A DNA stretch of 41,279 nucleotides from an uncultured Oscillospiraceae bacterium (GCA_934597175.1 CAKTQR010000019.1:1-41279); one strand, 5' to 3'. Counted from the stretch's first letter, positions 32,878-41,025 are shown. Made by a program: numbers and translations. The notes: generated from the letters alone by a model not told the origin.

Positions 32878-33471
32878 TCAATACAAGTCCTTGAGGACCT
32901 TCACCGCCACGCCCTGTATGACGCAGTCACGCACGATTATATCGTCATAGCTCGGGTTTTCCGGGTGCAGATACACGCAGCCCGATTGCGGGCGAAAGCG
33001 CTTGAGCGTCGCCTCGTCGTCAACGAGCGCAACGACTATCTGATTGTACTGCGCCGTCGGCTGCTGCCGCACGACGACAAGGTCGCCGTCGTCTATACCG
33101 GCGTTTATCATCGAGTCGCCCTTTGCCCGCAGCAGAAAAAATTCGCCGTGGCCAAAAAGGGATATCGGCAGCTTTACATACTCCTCAATATTCTCCTCGG
33201 CAAGCTTCGGGAGTCCGCAGGCGACAGCGCCGAGGACCGGCGCACGAAAGCAGCCGTCATTTTGCATCTGCCGAGTCGCAGCGCTTCGGCAGCCGCTCAT
33301 TTGCAGCATGTCCCGCTGCTTCATGAGGTTTAGGTACTTTGACACCGTCGACTTTGAAAGCCCCACCCCGGCGGCGATCTCCCGCACGGAGGGCGACACG
33401 CCGTTTGCCTCGGCGTAGTCGTTTATGAAATTTTCAAGCAGCGTGAAGTTTTCCTCATTCAAACGGCGCAT
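32878..33471 (-). CDS. lexA: LexA-family repressor/protease
   Basis: 197 residues. An N-terminal winged helix (SVREIAAGVGLSKSTVSKYLNLM) and a C-terminal S24 peptidase domain are present. Self-cleavage would occur at Cys85-Gly86 (GAVACGLP) rather than the classic Ala-Gly. The catalytic serine is Ser120 (RAKGDSMINAG) and the lysine is Lys157 (DDEATLKRF). It probably represses its own operon with the polymerase and yolD genes: a dyad overlaps its transcription start. ATG at 33471 after AAAGGAG. The first helices differ from Bacillus LexA, so a different operator is expected. Confidence 0.88.
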   Translation of the reverse strand: MRRLNEENFTLLENFINDYAEANGVSPSVREIAAGVGLSKSTVSKYLNLMKQRDMLQMSGCRSAATRQMQNDGCFRAPVLGAVACGLPKLAEENIEEYVKLPISLFGHGEFFLLRAKGDSMINAGIDDGDLVVVRQQPTAQYNQIVVALVDDEATLKRFRPQSGCVYLHPENPSYDDIIVRDCVIQGVAVKVLKDLY

Positions 33472-33488
33472 ATCGGCAGCTCCTTTCT

Positions 33489-33510
33489 ATCTCGGACAAA
33501 TGTCCACGAT
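33489..33510 (-). promoter_or_regulatory. Candidate LexA operator
   Basis: Dyad ATC-N2-GGACA-N2-TGTCC-N2-GAT (minus-strand reading ATCGTGGACATTTGTCC...) located 4 nt downstream of the -10 box, over the expected start of transcription. The spacing fits autorepression. It is not the classic Firmicutes CGAACRNRYGTTYG box. Confidence 0.55.
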
Positions 33511-33513
33511 AGA

Positions 33514-33542
33514 ATCATACCACCAATATGCGCCGAAGTCAA
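33514..33542 (-). promoter_or_regulatory. Putative lexA operon promoter
   Basis: On the minus strand: TTGACT (33537-33542), a 17-bp spacer and TATGAT (33514-33519), the latter preceded by TGG (extended -10). Confidence 0.7.
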
Positions 33543-33546
33543 GGGG

Positions 33547-34416
33547 TCACAGCTCGGAAATGAAACCCATCGCATACGCTGCAAAGCTTTTTGCGGCGGG
33601 GGAGATGACCTCTCGAGTGGGTGTGATGACGCAGATATCCACATTTTCCGGCGGGTCGAGCGGCACATACGAAACGCCGCCCCGGAGCTCGTCGGCGATA
33701 ACGCCGTTGACGAGCGCAACGCCCAACCCTGCCTTGACCATGCCGCAGGCGATGATGCTGTCGGGTGTGGAAAAGCTCAGCTTCGGCTCAATGCCCCGGG
33801 AGCGGAAGCACAGCGTGTTGTCCGTTTGAAGCCCCGTGTGAATTTCAATGTACGGCTCACGCTCGAATATCGTGGCGGGCACGCTTTTTGCCTGCGCCAT
33901 CGGGTGCTCGGGCGGCAGCATGGCGACAAGGCTGTCCTTTTTGACGACGGTGCGCTCAAATGTTCCGTCCCTGCGGCTGACGATGCCGAAGTCGAGCGAC
34001 TTTGCGCTCATGCGCTCTGACAGCTCCGTGCTCGTGCCCGAGCACAGCTCGACCGTTATGCCCGGGTGACTTTCGTGGAAGCCGGAGACGACCCTCGTAA
34101 GCCACGGGAAAAACTTTGCGTAAGCCGAGCCGACGGCGAGCCTGCCGGTGACTGCGCCGTTAAGGCGCTGCACCGTTTGCTCGTACTGCTCCGCCCAGTA
34201 GGCGATCTCCCTTATCGCCGGCAGCAGCGCCTCGCCCTCGCTGGTTAGGCGCACGCCGCCACGCCCACGGGTGATTATCTGAAAGCCCGCCGAGCGCTCA
34301 AGCGCCTATACGGCCCGGCTTATGCCCGACTGCGTGTAATTAAGCTCCGCCGCTGCCGCCGACATGCTGCCGTTTTTGAGTATACTCATGAGTATCGTGC
34401 ATTTTTCGCTGTCCAT
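33547..34416 (-). pseudogene. LysR-family regulator with in-frame TAG
   Basis: Read from ATG 34416 to the stop at 33547, this is a complete LysR-type regulator of about 289 codons except that codon 37 is TAG (34306-34308). The stop falls inside the DNA-binding domain: AAAELNYTQSGISRAV, stop, ALERSAGFQ, where the family has a Lys, Arg or Gln. Everything after it is intact (GGVRLTSEGEALLP, then a full ligand-binding domain). It could be a fresh nonsense mutation, a sequencing error or readthrough. It is divergent from the EamA permease, the usual arrangement for a LysR regulator and its target. Confidence 0.8.
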
Positions 34417-34468
34417 GCTGACCTCCGAAGTATGATTAACAGTCATATGAAAATTGATTAGCTCTCGC

Positions 34469-34498
34469 TTTACTCAAGTATAAAACCGTATTATACTC
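34469..34498 (+). promoter_or_regulatory. Putative EamA promoter with LysR-like dyad
   Basis: TTTACT (34469-34474), a 16-bp spacer and TTATAC (34491-34496). The segment AGTATA-N9-TATACT (34478-34498) is a dyad that overlaps the -10, so a LysR-type protein could act here. Confidence 0.45.
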
Positions 34499-34521
34499 AT
34501 GTCAACAAGGGAGGGAGCGTT

Positions 34522-35400
34522 ATGAGCGAAAAACAGGCGCAGATACTGATGGCGGTCGTCATTCTGACCCGTTCGAGCGCATATATCTTCAGCAAAACGG
34601 GGCTTGAGACCCTCGGAACTTTTAATCTTCTCGCAGCAAGATTCCTGCTTGCGTTTTTGGCCTTGGGTGTGATATTTTTTAAGCGTCTTAAGCACATAAG
34701 CCGCCATGATCTACTGGGCGGCGCAGTCATCGGTGCGGTGTTCACCGGCGTCATGACCTTTGAGCTGACGGCGCTAAAGACCACCGATACGGGCACGGTG
34801 TCGTTCGTGGAAAACACGGCGATAGTCTGGGTGCCGCTCATCGAGGCGGCGCTTATAAAAAAGCTCCCCAAGCCCATTAACCTCATAACTGCCGTTGTCG
34901 CCCTCGGCGGAGTTGCGCTTCTTACCCTGCGCAAGGGTGCGCTCGGCTTTACGCACGGCGAGGCGCTTTGCATGTGCGCCGCCGTTTTGTACGCCACCGG
35001 CATCATCGTGACCGATCGCTTTTCCCACAAGGGTGATGCGCTGCTCATCGGCATCGTCGAGGTCGGAACTATCGGCGTTTTGGGACTTATCCTGTCGCTC
35101 ATTTTCGAGCAGCCCAGGCTTCCCTCGGGCGGCACGGAGTGGGGCTGCATCCTCATGCTGGCGCTTGCATGCTCGGCGTTCGGCTTCACCTTTCAGCCCG
35201 TTGCGCAGTCGCATATGGACAGCCAGCGAGCGGGGCTCATGTGCGCACTCAATCCGGCGTTTGCCTCCGTCCTCGGCGTCCTCGTCCTGCACGAGTCGAT
35301 AAATCTTGAAGGCGTCCTCGGCGCAGCGCTCATTCTATCAAGCTTGTTTATTCCACACTTTTTCTCCACACACCCCATAGCACACAGGCAGCATCATTAA
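34522..35400 (+). CDS. EamA/DMT-family permease
   Basis: Drug/metabolite transporter superfamily membrane protein, 292 residues, about ten helices in two EamA repeats. Features include STKTG-like helix 1 (SAYIFSKTGLETLG), ARFLLAFLAL, the conserved ENTAIVWVPLIEAAL and the C-terminal LNPAFASVLGVLVLHESI. ATG at 34522 after GGGAGGG. The substrate is unknown. It is divergent from the LysR gene that carries a nonsense codon, so it may be constitutively expressed or silent if that gene is dead. Confidence 0.9.
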   Translation: MSEKQAQILMAVVILTRSSAYIFSKTGLETLGTFNLLAARFLLAFLALGVIFFKRLKHISRHDLLGGAVIGAVFTGVMTFELTALKTTDTGTVSFVENTAIVWVPLIEAALIKKLPKPINLITAVVALGGVALLTLRKGALGFTHGEALCMCAAVLYATGIIVTDRFSHKGDALLIGIVEVGTIGVLGLILSLIFEQPRLPSGGTEWGCILMLALACSAFGFTFQPVAQSHMDSQRAGLMCALNPAFASVLGVLVLHESINLEGVLGAALILSSLFIPHFFSTHPIAHRQHH

Positions 35401-35413
35401 CGATGCTGCCTGT
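35384..35413 (+). terminator. EamA terminator
   Basis: A 12-bp perfect stem ACAGGCAGCATC / GATGCTGCCTGT has a 6-nt loop and is followed by TTTGATTT. The left arm lies in the last codons of the permease gene, and the stop codon is in the loop. Confidence 0.75.
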
Positions 35414-35428
35414 TTGATTTATGTAGGA

Positions 35429-38032
35429 TTATTTCTCCTGACGGAGCTTGCGTATCTGAATTTTCTGCTGGCGCTCGGCGATGAACTCCGGCAGCACCTT
35501 TTTGCGGGTGGGGTACTCGATGCTCTCGCCGTTCGTGCGCTTTCTCAGGTGGATGGCATCGAACTTGCAGCGTGTCGTGCAGATGCCGCAGCCGAGGCAC
35601 TTATTGGGGTCAACGACCGACGCACCGCAACCCAAGCAGCGGGCGGTTTCTTTCTTAAGCTGCTCCTCGGTGAAGGTTTGGCGGCTATCCTTAAAGCTTG
35701 CGACATCGACGGTGTGCGGCACTTGTCTCGGGGTGCTGTCGTAATCTGCCTTGATGCCGTCAAGGTCGAGGTTATCCTTGTCAAGTGAGCGGTATTCGAG
35801 CCTGTCTCTGCCGATGGTGAGGCTCTGCCCCTCCTGCACATAGCGGTGGAGCGATATAGCGCCCTGCTTGCCTGCGGCTATCGCATCGATGGCAAACCTC
35901 GGGCCTGTGTATATATCGCCGCCGACGAAAATGTCGGGCTGCTTTGTCTGATAGGTCATGCCGTCTGCCACGGCGTAGCCCTTGGCGTTTTTCTCGAGCG
36001 CACCGATATCGAGCGAGCCCCAATCGGCGGTCTGGCCGATGGCGGCGATGACGGCATTGCACTTTACCGTGCCCTTGTCGCACACAAGCTCGGTTACCTT
36101 GCCCTTTGCGCCCTTGAGCTCAATGGGCTTGTGCTCGAAGATAAACTTCACGCCCTCGGCCTTTGCCTCCTCGACCTCGGCGGGGTCGGCGGGCATATCC
36201 TTTTCTTTCCTGCGGTAGACGACCGTGGTGTCAGCGCCGAGGCGCACCGCCGTGCGGGCGACATCCATTGCGACATTGCCGCCGCCGATGACGACGACCT
36301 TTTTGCCGAGCTTGAGCTCCTGCCCGTCGTTGACGGCACGCAAAAAGTCAATGCCGCCGTAAACGCCCGAAAGCTCCTCGCCGGGGATACCGAGCTTTGC
36401 CGAGCGCTGTGCACCGATGCCGAGGTAGAACGCCTCAAAGCCTTCACGGCGCAGCTCGTCGATGGTGATATCCTTTCCGACCTCAACGCCGCACTTAAAC
36501 TCAACGCCCAGCTCACGCAGGACATCTATCTCGGCGTCGATGACATTCCGTTCGAGCCTGAACGCCGGGATACCGTAGCGCAGCATACCGCCGGGCTCGG
36601 CGTTTTTGTCAAACACCGTGACCTTGTAGTCGTCGCAGGCAAGGTAGTAGGCGCAGCTCAAGCCCGCCGGACCTGCGCCGATGACGGCGATCTTCTTATC
36701 AAAATGGTGCAGCTTCTTGGGCACGAAGCGGGCGGCACGGTCAAGCTCCCTGTCGGCGATGAACTTCTTGACCTCGTCGATGGCGACGGCCTTGTCGATG
36801 CTGCCTCTTGTGCACTCGTCCTCGCAGCGGCGGTTGCAGATGCGTCCGCAGACGGCGGGGAAGGGGTTTTCTTTCTTTATAAGCTCGAGTGCATCCATGT
36901 ACTTGCCCTGTGCTGCGAGCTTAATATAGCCCTGCACTGCGATGTGCGCCGGACATGCGGTCTTGCACGGTGCTGTGCCGGAGTCGGCGACATATTGCCT
37001 GTTCGTGCGGTGCTCGGGATTCCAGCGCTCTTTCGGCCAGTCGAGGTCGTCCGGCAGATCCATCTGCTTATACTCTACGGGCGTTTTCGTGCACAGCTTC
37101 TGACCCATCTGAATGGCGTTGTTTGCGCATTTGTCGGTGCACTGGCCGCAGGCAACGCACTTGTCCTTGTCGATCTCGGCGACATAGTTGCTCTGCGAAA
37201 ACGCCGGAGTGTTGTAATACTGCGTAACGCCGAGGGCAAGGCAGCTTTCCGGCTGGCAGTTGCAGATGGCAAAGGTGTTGCCGCTCTCAAGCGTCGTTAT
37301 CTGATGCACGCAGCCTATCTCCTCGACATGGCGCATCATCTCGTACGCTTCCTCTTTAGTGAGCTTTTTGCCTCTGCCGAGGCGGATGAACATGTCGGCG
37401 CAATGCCCCATGAACAGGCAGAAGCTCTCGTCCGGGTCGCCTGCGCCCTCGTTCATGAGCTTGCGCACACGGCGGCACTGGCAGGGCAGAGCGCACAGGT
37501 GGTCGGCGTTGAGCTCAATGTAGTGGCTGACCTTTTCGTTGTCTATCTGCTGCGCCTCGGCGGGGATGGCGGCCTCGACGGGGATGACCCGCATGATGCC
37601 CGCACCCATGGGCGTATTCATGGCATGCTCGGTCTGACTGTCGGTTGCGTGCTGCTCAAATGCGTAGGCTATCTCGGGATGGGCACGGCAAAACGGCTCG
37701 TTTAGAAGCAGAAACTCGAACACGCCCGGGGTGTACAGCGGCTGAAGATATATCTCCAGGCCTATCTTCGGTACAAGCACCTGCACCAAAAGCCCGATCT
37801 CCGTCAGCTCCTGAAGCATCGTGCGTGCCCTGTCCTTGGGGATGCCTGCCCGCCTTGCGATGCCGCCTAAGAAATTCGGCTTCATTGCGCCCCTGATCGC
37901 CATGAGCAGCGCTATCTGCTCGTCGGTGATCCATTTTTCGAACACCTTGTACTCGGCGCACTCGGGCGTTATCTTATAATGCCCGTCGCCTATCTTTTCG
38001 CATAGCTTTATAAGATTCTCTCTAACCTCCAA
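35429..38032 (-). CDS. Fe-S/FAD-dependent oxidoreductase, GltD-like, with N-terminal winged-helix-like domain
   Basis: 867 residues, multi-domain. The N-terminal 100 or so look like a winged helix (QIALLMAIRGAMKPNFLGGIARRAGIPKDRA). Cysteine-rich segments follow (CALPCQCRRVR; CNCQPESC) and then a 4Fe-4S site (CVACGQCTDKC, about 291). A GltD-type N-domain has CNRRCEDEC. The FAD motif IGAGPAGLSCAYYLA lies near 449 and the NAD(P)H motif VVVIGGGNVAMDVA near 581. A C-terminal ferredoxin-like CLGCGICTTRCKFDAIHL (about 811) completes it. It probably moves electrons between NAD(P)H and a ferredoxin-like partner; the substrate is unknown. The start is TTG at 38032 after AAGGAGGG. Confidence 0.85.
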   Translation of the reverse strand: MEVRENLIKLCEKIGDGHYKITPECAEYKVFEKWITDEQIALLMAIRGAMKPNFLGGIARRAGIPKDRARTMLQELTEIGLLVQVLVPKIGLEIYLQPLYTPGVFEFLLLNEPFCRAHPEIAYAFEQHATDSQTEHAMNTPMGAGIMRVIPVEAAIPAEAQQIDNEKVSHYIELNADHLCALPCQCRRVRKLMNEGAGDPDESFCLFMGHCADMFIRLGRGKKLTKEEAYEMMRHVEEIGCVHQITTLESGNTFAICNCQPESCLALGVTQYYNTPAFSQSNYVAEIDKDKCVACGQCTDKCANNAIQMGQKLCTKTPVEYKQMDLPDDLDWPKERWNPEHRTNRQYVADSGTAPCKTACPAHIAVQGYIKLAAQGKYMDALELIKKENPFPAVCGRICNRRCEDECTRGSIDKAVAIDEVKKFIADRELDRAARFVPKKLHHFDKKIAVIGAGPAGLSCAYYLACDDYKVTVFDKNAEPGGMLRYGIPAFRLERNVIDAEIDVLRELGVEFKCGVEVGKDITIDELRREGFEAFYLGIGAQRSAKLGIPGEELSGVYGGIDFLRAVNDGQELKLGKKVVVIGGGNVAMDVARTAVRLGADTTVVYRRKEKDMPADPAEVEEAKAEGVKFIFEHKPIELKGAKGKVTELVCDKGTVKCNAVIAAIGQTADWGSLDIGALEKNAKGYAVADGMTYQTKQPDIFVGGDIYTGPRFAIDAIAAGKQGAISLHRYVQEGQSLTIGRDRLEYRSLDKDNLDLDGIKADYDSTPRQVPHTVDVASFKDSRQTFTEEQLKKETARCLGCGASVVDPNKCLGCGICTTRCKFDAIHLRKRTNGESIEYPTRKKVLPEFIAERQQKIQIRKLRQEK

Positions 38033-38063
38033 AATGATCCCTCCTTATTATATTTGACCGTCC

Positions 38064-38088
38064 GATGTATATACAAAATATATACATC
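38064..38088 (-). promoter_or_regulatory. 25-bp operator-like palindrome of the oxidoreductase gene
   Basis: Perfect 10-bp arms GATGTATATA and TATATACATC around CAAAA. The palindrome starts 11 nt downstream of the -10 box of the putative promoter and ends 31 nt before the start codon, a position suited to repression. No regulator gene is adjacent. Confidence 0.7.
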
Positions 38089-38098
38089 TGTTACATAG

Positions 38099-38127
38099 AC
38101 TATATAATAAATCGTATTAAATCGCAA
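38099..38127 (-). promoter_or_regulatory. Putative oxidoreductase promoter
   Basis: On the minus strand: TTGCGA (38122-38127), a 17-bp spacer and TATAGT (38099-38104). Confidence 0.5.
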
Positions 38128-38160
38128 GGGCAATTAGCAGAAAAATTAACAATTTGTCCG

Positions 38161-38189
38161 TTGAATCAGAATTTATACGGGGTTAAACT
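38161..38189 (+). promoter_or_regulatory. Putative promoter of the chimeric pseudogene
   Basis: TTGAAT (38161-38166), a 17-bp spacer and TAAACT (38184-38189), 33 nt before the ATG at 38223. Confidence 0.45.
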
Positions 38190-38222
38190 TAATAAGGAAA
38201 ATAGAAAACAGAAGGTAGTACT

Positions 38223-38642
38223 ATGGCAGTAAAACAGACCGCAGGCAGAGACCAACTCGGTGACTTTGCCCCTGAATTTGCACAGCTCAACGACGATGTG
38301 CTTTTCGGCGAGGTTTGAAGCCGGGAGGATAAGCTCTCATTGCGTGACCGCAGCCTGGTGACGGTGGTCGCACTCATGGCGCAGTACGACACCGTGTTCG
38401 TCGGTTTCCCCGTCTGGTGGTATCAGGCGCCCCGCATAATCGAGACCTTTTTGGAAAGCTACGATTTTGCCGGCAAGACCGTCATCCCCTTTGCCACCTC
38501 CGGCGGCAGCCCCCTCGGCAAGACCGAGAGCATCCTAAAGAAGCTCTGCCCGCCCGAGACCAAGTGGCTTCCCGGCAAACGCCTCAGCAGCAGAGAATCC
38601 GCCCCCTCGGTGCGCAAGTGGATATCCTCGCTTGGTCTGTAA
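38223..38642 (+). pseudogene. Carboxymuconolactone decarboxylase / flavodoxin chimera with internal TGA
   Basis: The first 51 codons are the N-terminus of a carboxymuconolactone decarboxylase-like protein (GDFAPEFAQLNDDVLFGEV ... SREDKLSLRDRSLVTVVALMA). Codon 32 is TGA (38316-38318), exactly where relatives have Trp (GEVWSRED). The frame then passes directly into the C-terminal half of a flavodoxin (QYDTVFVGFPVWWYQAPRI, GKTVIPFATSGGSPLGKT) and stops at 38640-38642. An in-frame deletion must have fused two neighbouring redox genes. The ribosome site AGAAGG and a terminator remain. An internal start near 38340 could express the flavodoxin part, but it lacks the FMN phosphate loop. Confidence 0.8.
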
Positions 38643-38656
38643 ATTTAAAATGAAAA

Positions 38657-38695
38657 AGAGGAAGCAGTCAAACACTGCTTCCTCTGATTTTTTTA
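38657..38695 (+). terminator. Terminator after the chimera
   Basis: A 12-bp stem AGAGGAAGCAGT / ACTGCTTCCTCT has a 5-nt loop and is followed by a T run. It overlaps the last codons of the convergent MATE gene. Confidence 0.8.
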
Positions 38696-40002
38696 AAGTA
38701 GTACACAAGTCCGGTTACGTCGGCCAAAAACCAGCCGATGGGGACAGACCACCAGATGCCCACAACGCCGACGGCGGGAATGGCCGACAGCAGGTACGCA
38801 AGCGCAACACGGGTGCCAAGCGACACGACCGTGAGCACCACGCTGAAGCCCGGCCTGCCCAGCGCACGGTACAGTCCGTACAGCAGAAACAGGCAGCCGA
38901 TGCCGCAGTAAAATGCGCCCTCGATGCGCAGATAGCGCACGCCCTCGGCTATTATCGCCGTCTCGTTTTCGCCCACGAACACAGCCATGAGAGGGTCTGC
39001 AAAGGCAAATATCAGCGCCGACACTATGATGCAGAACACCATCGCCACGCACACGGCACTCTTGAGCCCCGAGCGGATGCGCTCGGTGTTTTTTGCGCCG
39101 TAGTTCTGCGCAATGAAGGTCGAAAATGCGTTGCCGAAGTCCTGCACGGGCATGTAGGCGAAGGCGTCTATCTTCACGGCGGCGGCAAAGGCCGCCATCG
39201 TCACCGTGCCGAAGCTGTTGACAAGCCCCTGCACCATGAGTATGCCGAGATTCATCACCGACTGCTGCACGCAGGTCAGAAGCGAGAACGAGCACACCTC
39301 GCCGATGCGCTTTTTCCGCAGACAGCGCACATTTACGACCGCCCGCAGCGGCTCGCATTTTACGAGCGCAAACGCCGCAATGCCCACGCCCGACAGGTAC
39401 TGCGCAATAACGGTCGCCTCCGCTGCACCGGCAACGCCACGCCCGAGCGTGATGACGAACAAAAGGTCAAGCCCGATGTTCAGCACCGCCGAGCCCGCAA
39501 GAAAAATAAGCGGCACAACGGAGTTTCCCAACGCACGCAGGTACGACGCAAAATAGTTATATAAAAATGTGGCCGGTATGCCCCAAAAAATGACGAAAAG
39601 GTACGAGCGCATGTCGCCCCACGCCTCCGCCGGAACTCGCAGAAAGCTGCGCAGAGCGTCAAGGCAGACAAACGACACGGCGGTCAGAATTATCGATGCT
39701 GCCGCAATGAACACGAACGATGCGCACACGCTCTCCCGCAGCGCTGTCTCGTTACGCTGCCCGAAGCGCATGGAAAACAGCGCCCCGCTGCCCATGCACA
39801 TGCCCAGAAGTATCGAGGTCAGGAATGTCATCAGGCTGAACGATGCGCCGACGGCAGCAAGGGCATTTTGCCCCAAAAAGCGGCCGACTATAAGCGTGTC
39901 GGCGATATTATAGCACTGCTGCAGGAGGTTACCGACTATCATCGGCAGCGCAAACAGCAGCATGGAGCTTGTGACCGGCCCTTTGGTCAGATCCCGATCC
40001 AT
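38668..40002 (-). CDS. MATE-family efflux transporter
   Basis: Multidrug and toxic compound extrusion family, 444 residues, 12 helices in two MatE repeats. Family features include the N-terminal DLTKGPVTSSMLLFALPMIVGNLLQQCYNIADTLIVGRFLG-type segment, LTSILLGMCMGSGALFSMRFGQ, and the second-repeat QNYGAKNTERIRSGLK. The substrate is unknown. The ATG at 40002 follows GAGGTGAGACC. The open frame continues to 40188 but passes through the promoter. Confidence 0.92.
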   Translation of the reverse strand: MDRDLTKGPVTSSMLLFALPMIVGNLLQQCYNIADTLIVGRFLGQNALAAVGASFSLMTFLTSILLGMCMGSGALFSMRFGQRNETALRESVCASFVFIAAASIILTAVSFVCLDALRSFLRVPAEAWGDMRSYLFVIFWGIPATFLYNYFASYLRALGNSVVPLIFLAGSAVLNIGLDLLFVITLGRGVAGAAEATVIAQYLSGVGIAAFALVKCEPLRAVVNVRCLRKKRIGEVCSFSLLTCVQQSVMNLGILMVQGLVNSFGTVTMAAFAAAVKIDAFAYMPVQDFGNAFSTFIAQNYGAKNTERIRSGLKSAVCVAMVFCIIVSALIFAFADPLMAVFVGENETAIIAEGVRYLRIEGAFYCGIGCLFLLYGLYRALGRPGFSVVLTVVSLGTRVALAYLLSAIPAVGVVGIWWSVPIGWFLADVTGLVYYFKKIRGSSV

Positions 40003-40027
40003 TGGTCTCACCTCACAAAACGGCATC

Positions 40028-40056
40028 ATTATATAAAAAATTCCCCACCAAATCAA
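40028..40056 (-). promoter_or_regulatory. Putative MATE promoter
   Basis: On the minus strand: TTGATT (40051-40056), a 17-bp spacer and TATAAT (40028-40033), 25 nt before the start. Confidence 0.7.
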
Positions 40057-40063
40057 CAAGCAG

Positions 40064-40092
40064 TTTACACACGGCGAAAATGGTGCTATCTT
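40064..40092 (+). promoter_or_regulatory. Putative amidase promoter
   Basis: TTTACA (40064-40069), a 17-bp spacer and TATCTT (40087-40092), 22 nt before the start and divergent from the MATE promoter. Confidence 0.55.
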
Positions 40093-40114
40093 TGTGAAAA
40101 AGGAAGGTGTCGTC

Positions 40115-40912
40115 ATGAAAATTGCGCTTTGCCAGATGTCAAACTCGGGCAGTGTCTCCGAAAACCTCAAAAAGAGCATAAATGCCATCGAGCGGGCTGC
40201 CGCCGACGGTGCGCAGCTTATCCTGTTTCCCGAGGTGCAGCTGACGGAGTTTTTTCCGCAGTACCCGGGGCAGAATGTGACGCACTATAGGATAGAGCGC
40301 ACCTCGCCAGTTATCAAAGCATTCTGCGATGCCGCACGGGATAATCACATTATGGCAGTGCCGAATGTGTACCTGTGCGAAAACGGCAAGCCTTTTGACG
40401 CCAGCCTTCTCATAGGCTCGGACGGGGATATAATCGGCGTGCAGAAAATGGTGCATATCGCACAGGCGGATAAGTTTTTCGAGCAGGATTACTACACCCC
40501 CGCAGACGACGGCTTCAAGGTGTTTGACACCGAGCTTGGCAGGATAGGCATCGTCGTGTGCTTTGACCGCCACTATCCCGAGAGCGTGCGCACCGAGGCA
40601 CTCATGGGTGCGGATATCATCCTCATCCCCACCGTCAACACCAAGGCCGAGCCCTCGGAGATGTTCGAGTGGGAGCTCAAGGTGCAGGCGTTCCACAGCA
40701 GCGTGTTCATCGCCATGTGCAACCGTGTCGGCACGGAGGGCGACATGGACTTTTCCGGCGAATCCGTCGTCGTCGACCCGAACGGCGACACCGTCATCAA
40801 AGCCGACGACACCGAGCAGCTCGTCTACGCCGACCTCGACCTGCCGCAGGCCGCCGCAATCCGCCGCAATCGCCCGTACACCGCTTTGCGCCGCCCTGAG
40901 CTGTATAAGTAA
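40115..40912 (+). CDS. Carbon-nitrogen hydrolase (nitrilase superfamily amidase)
   Basis: Cytoplasmic nitrilase-superfamily amidohydrolase, 265 residues. The Glu-Lys-Cys triad is visible: Glu40 (LILFPEVQ), Lys111 (VQKMVH) and Cys149 (IVVCFDRHYPES). The fold and the CFDRHYPE motif resemble N-carbamoylputrescine amidase and beta-ureidopropionase, but a specific substrate cannot be assigned. The ATG at 40115 follows AAGGAAGGTG; a GTG at 40094 in the same frame lies too close to the predicted -10. Divergent from the MATE gene. Confidence 0.88.
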   Translation: MKIALCQMSNSGSVSENLKKSINAIERAAADGAQLILFPEVQLTEFFPQYPGQNVTHYRIERTSPVIKAFCDAARDNHIMAVPNVYLCENGKPFDASLLIGSDGDIIGVQKMVHIAQADKFFEQDYYTPADDGFKVFDTELGRIGIVVCFDRHYPESVRTEALMGADIILIPTVNTKAEPSEMFEWELKVQAFHSSVFIAMCNRVGTEGDMDFSGESVVVDPNGDTVIKADDTEQLVYADLDLPQAAAIRRNRPYTALRRPELYK

Positions 40913-40915
40913 ACC

Positions 40916-40944
40916 AAAAGACGAGGGAACCTCCCTCGTCTTTT
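40916..40944 (+). terminator. Amidase terminator
   Basis: A 13-bp stem AAAAGACGAGGGA / TCCCTCGTCTTTT with a 3-nt loop lies directly after the stop codon. Confidence 0.85.
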
Positions 40945-41006
40945 AAAATTTGATGATGTGCGGCTGAACACTTGCATCGTGGTTTGCAAGCAATGCCGCG
41001 CAGTCG

Positions 41007-41025
41007 GCACTCAAACTTTGAGTGC
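41007..41025. promoter_or_regulatory. 19-bp palindrome
   Basis: Perfect 9-bp arms GCACTCAAA and TTTGAGTGC around one base. The stretch 40945-41080 holds no gene that I can support; this palindrome precedes the HxlR fragment and could be an operator remnant. Confidence 0.4.

Noticed and set aside
35846..37705. A 619-codon plus-strand frame opposite the oxidoreductase
   Set aside because: Shadow of the GC-rich minus-strand gene, with no ribosome site and no recognisable motifs.
38316..38318. Genome-wide UGA-to-Trp recoding
   Set aside because: Several intact genes here, including rapZ and whiA's neighbour set, end in TGA at the expected length, so TGA functions as stop.
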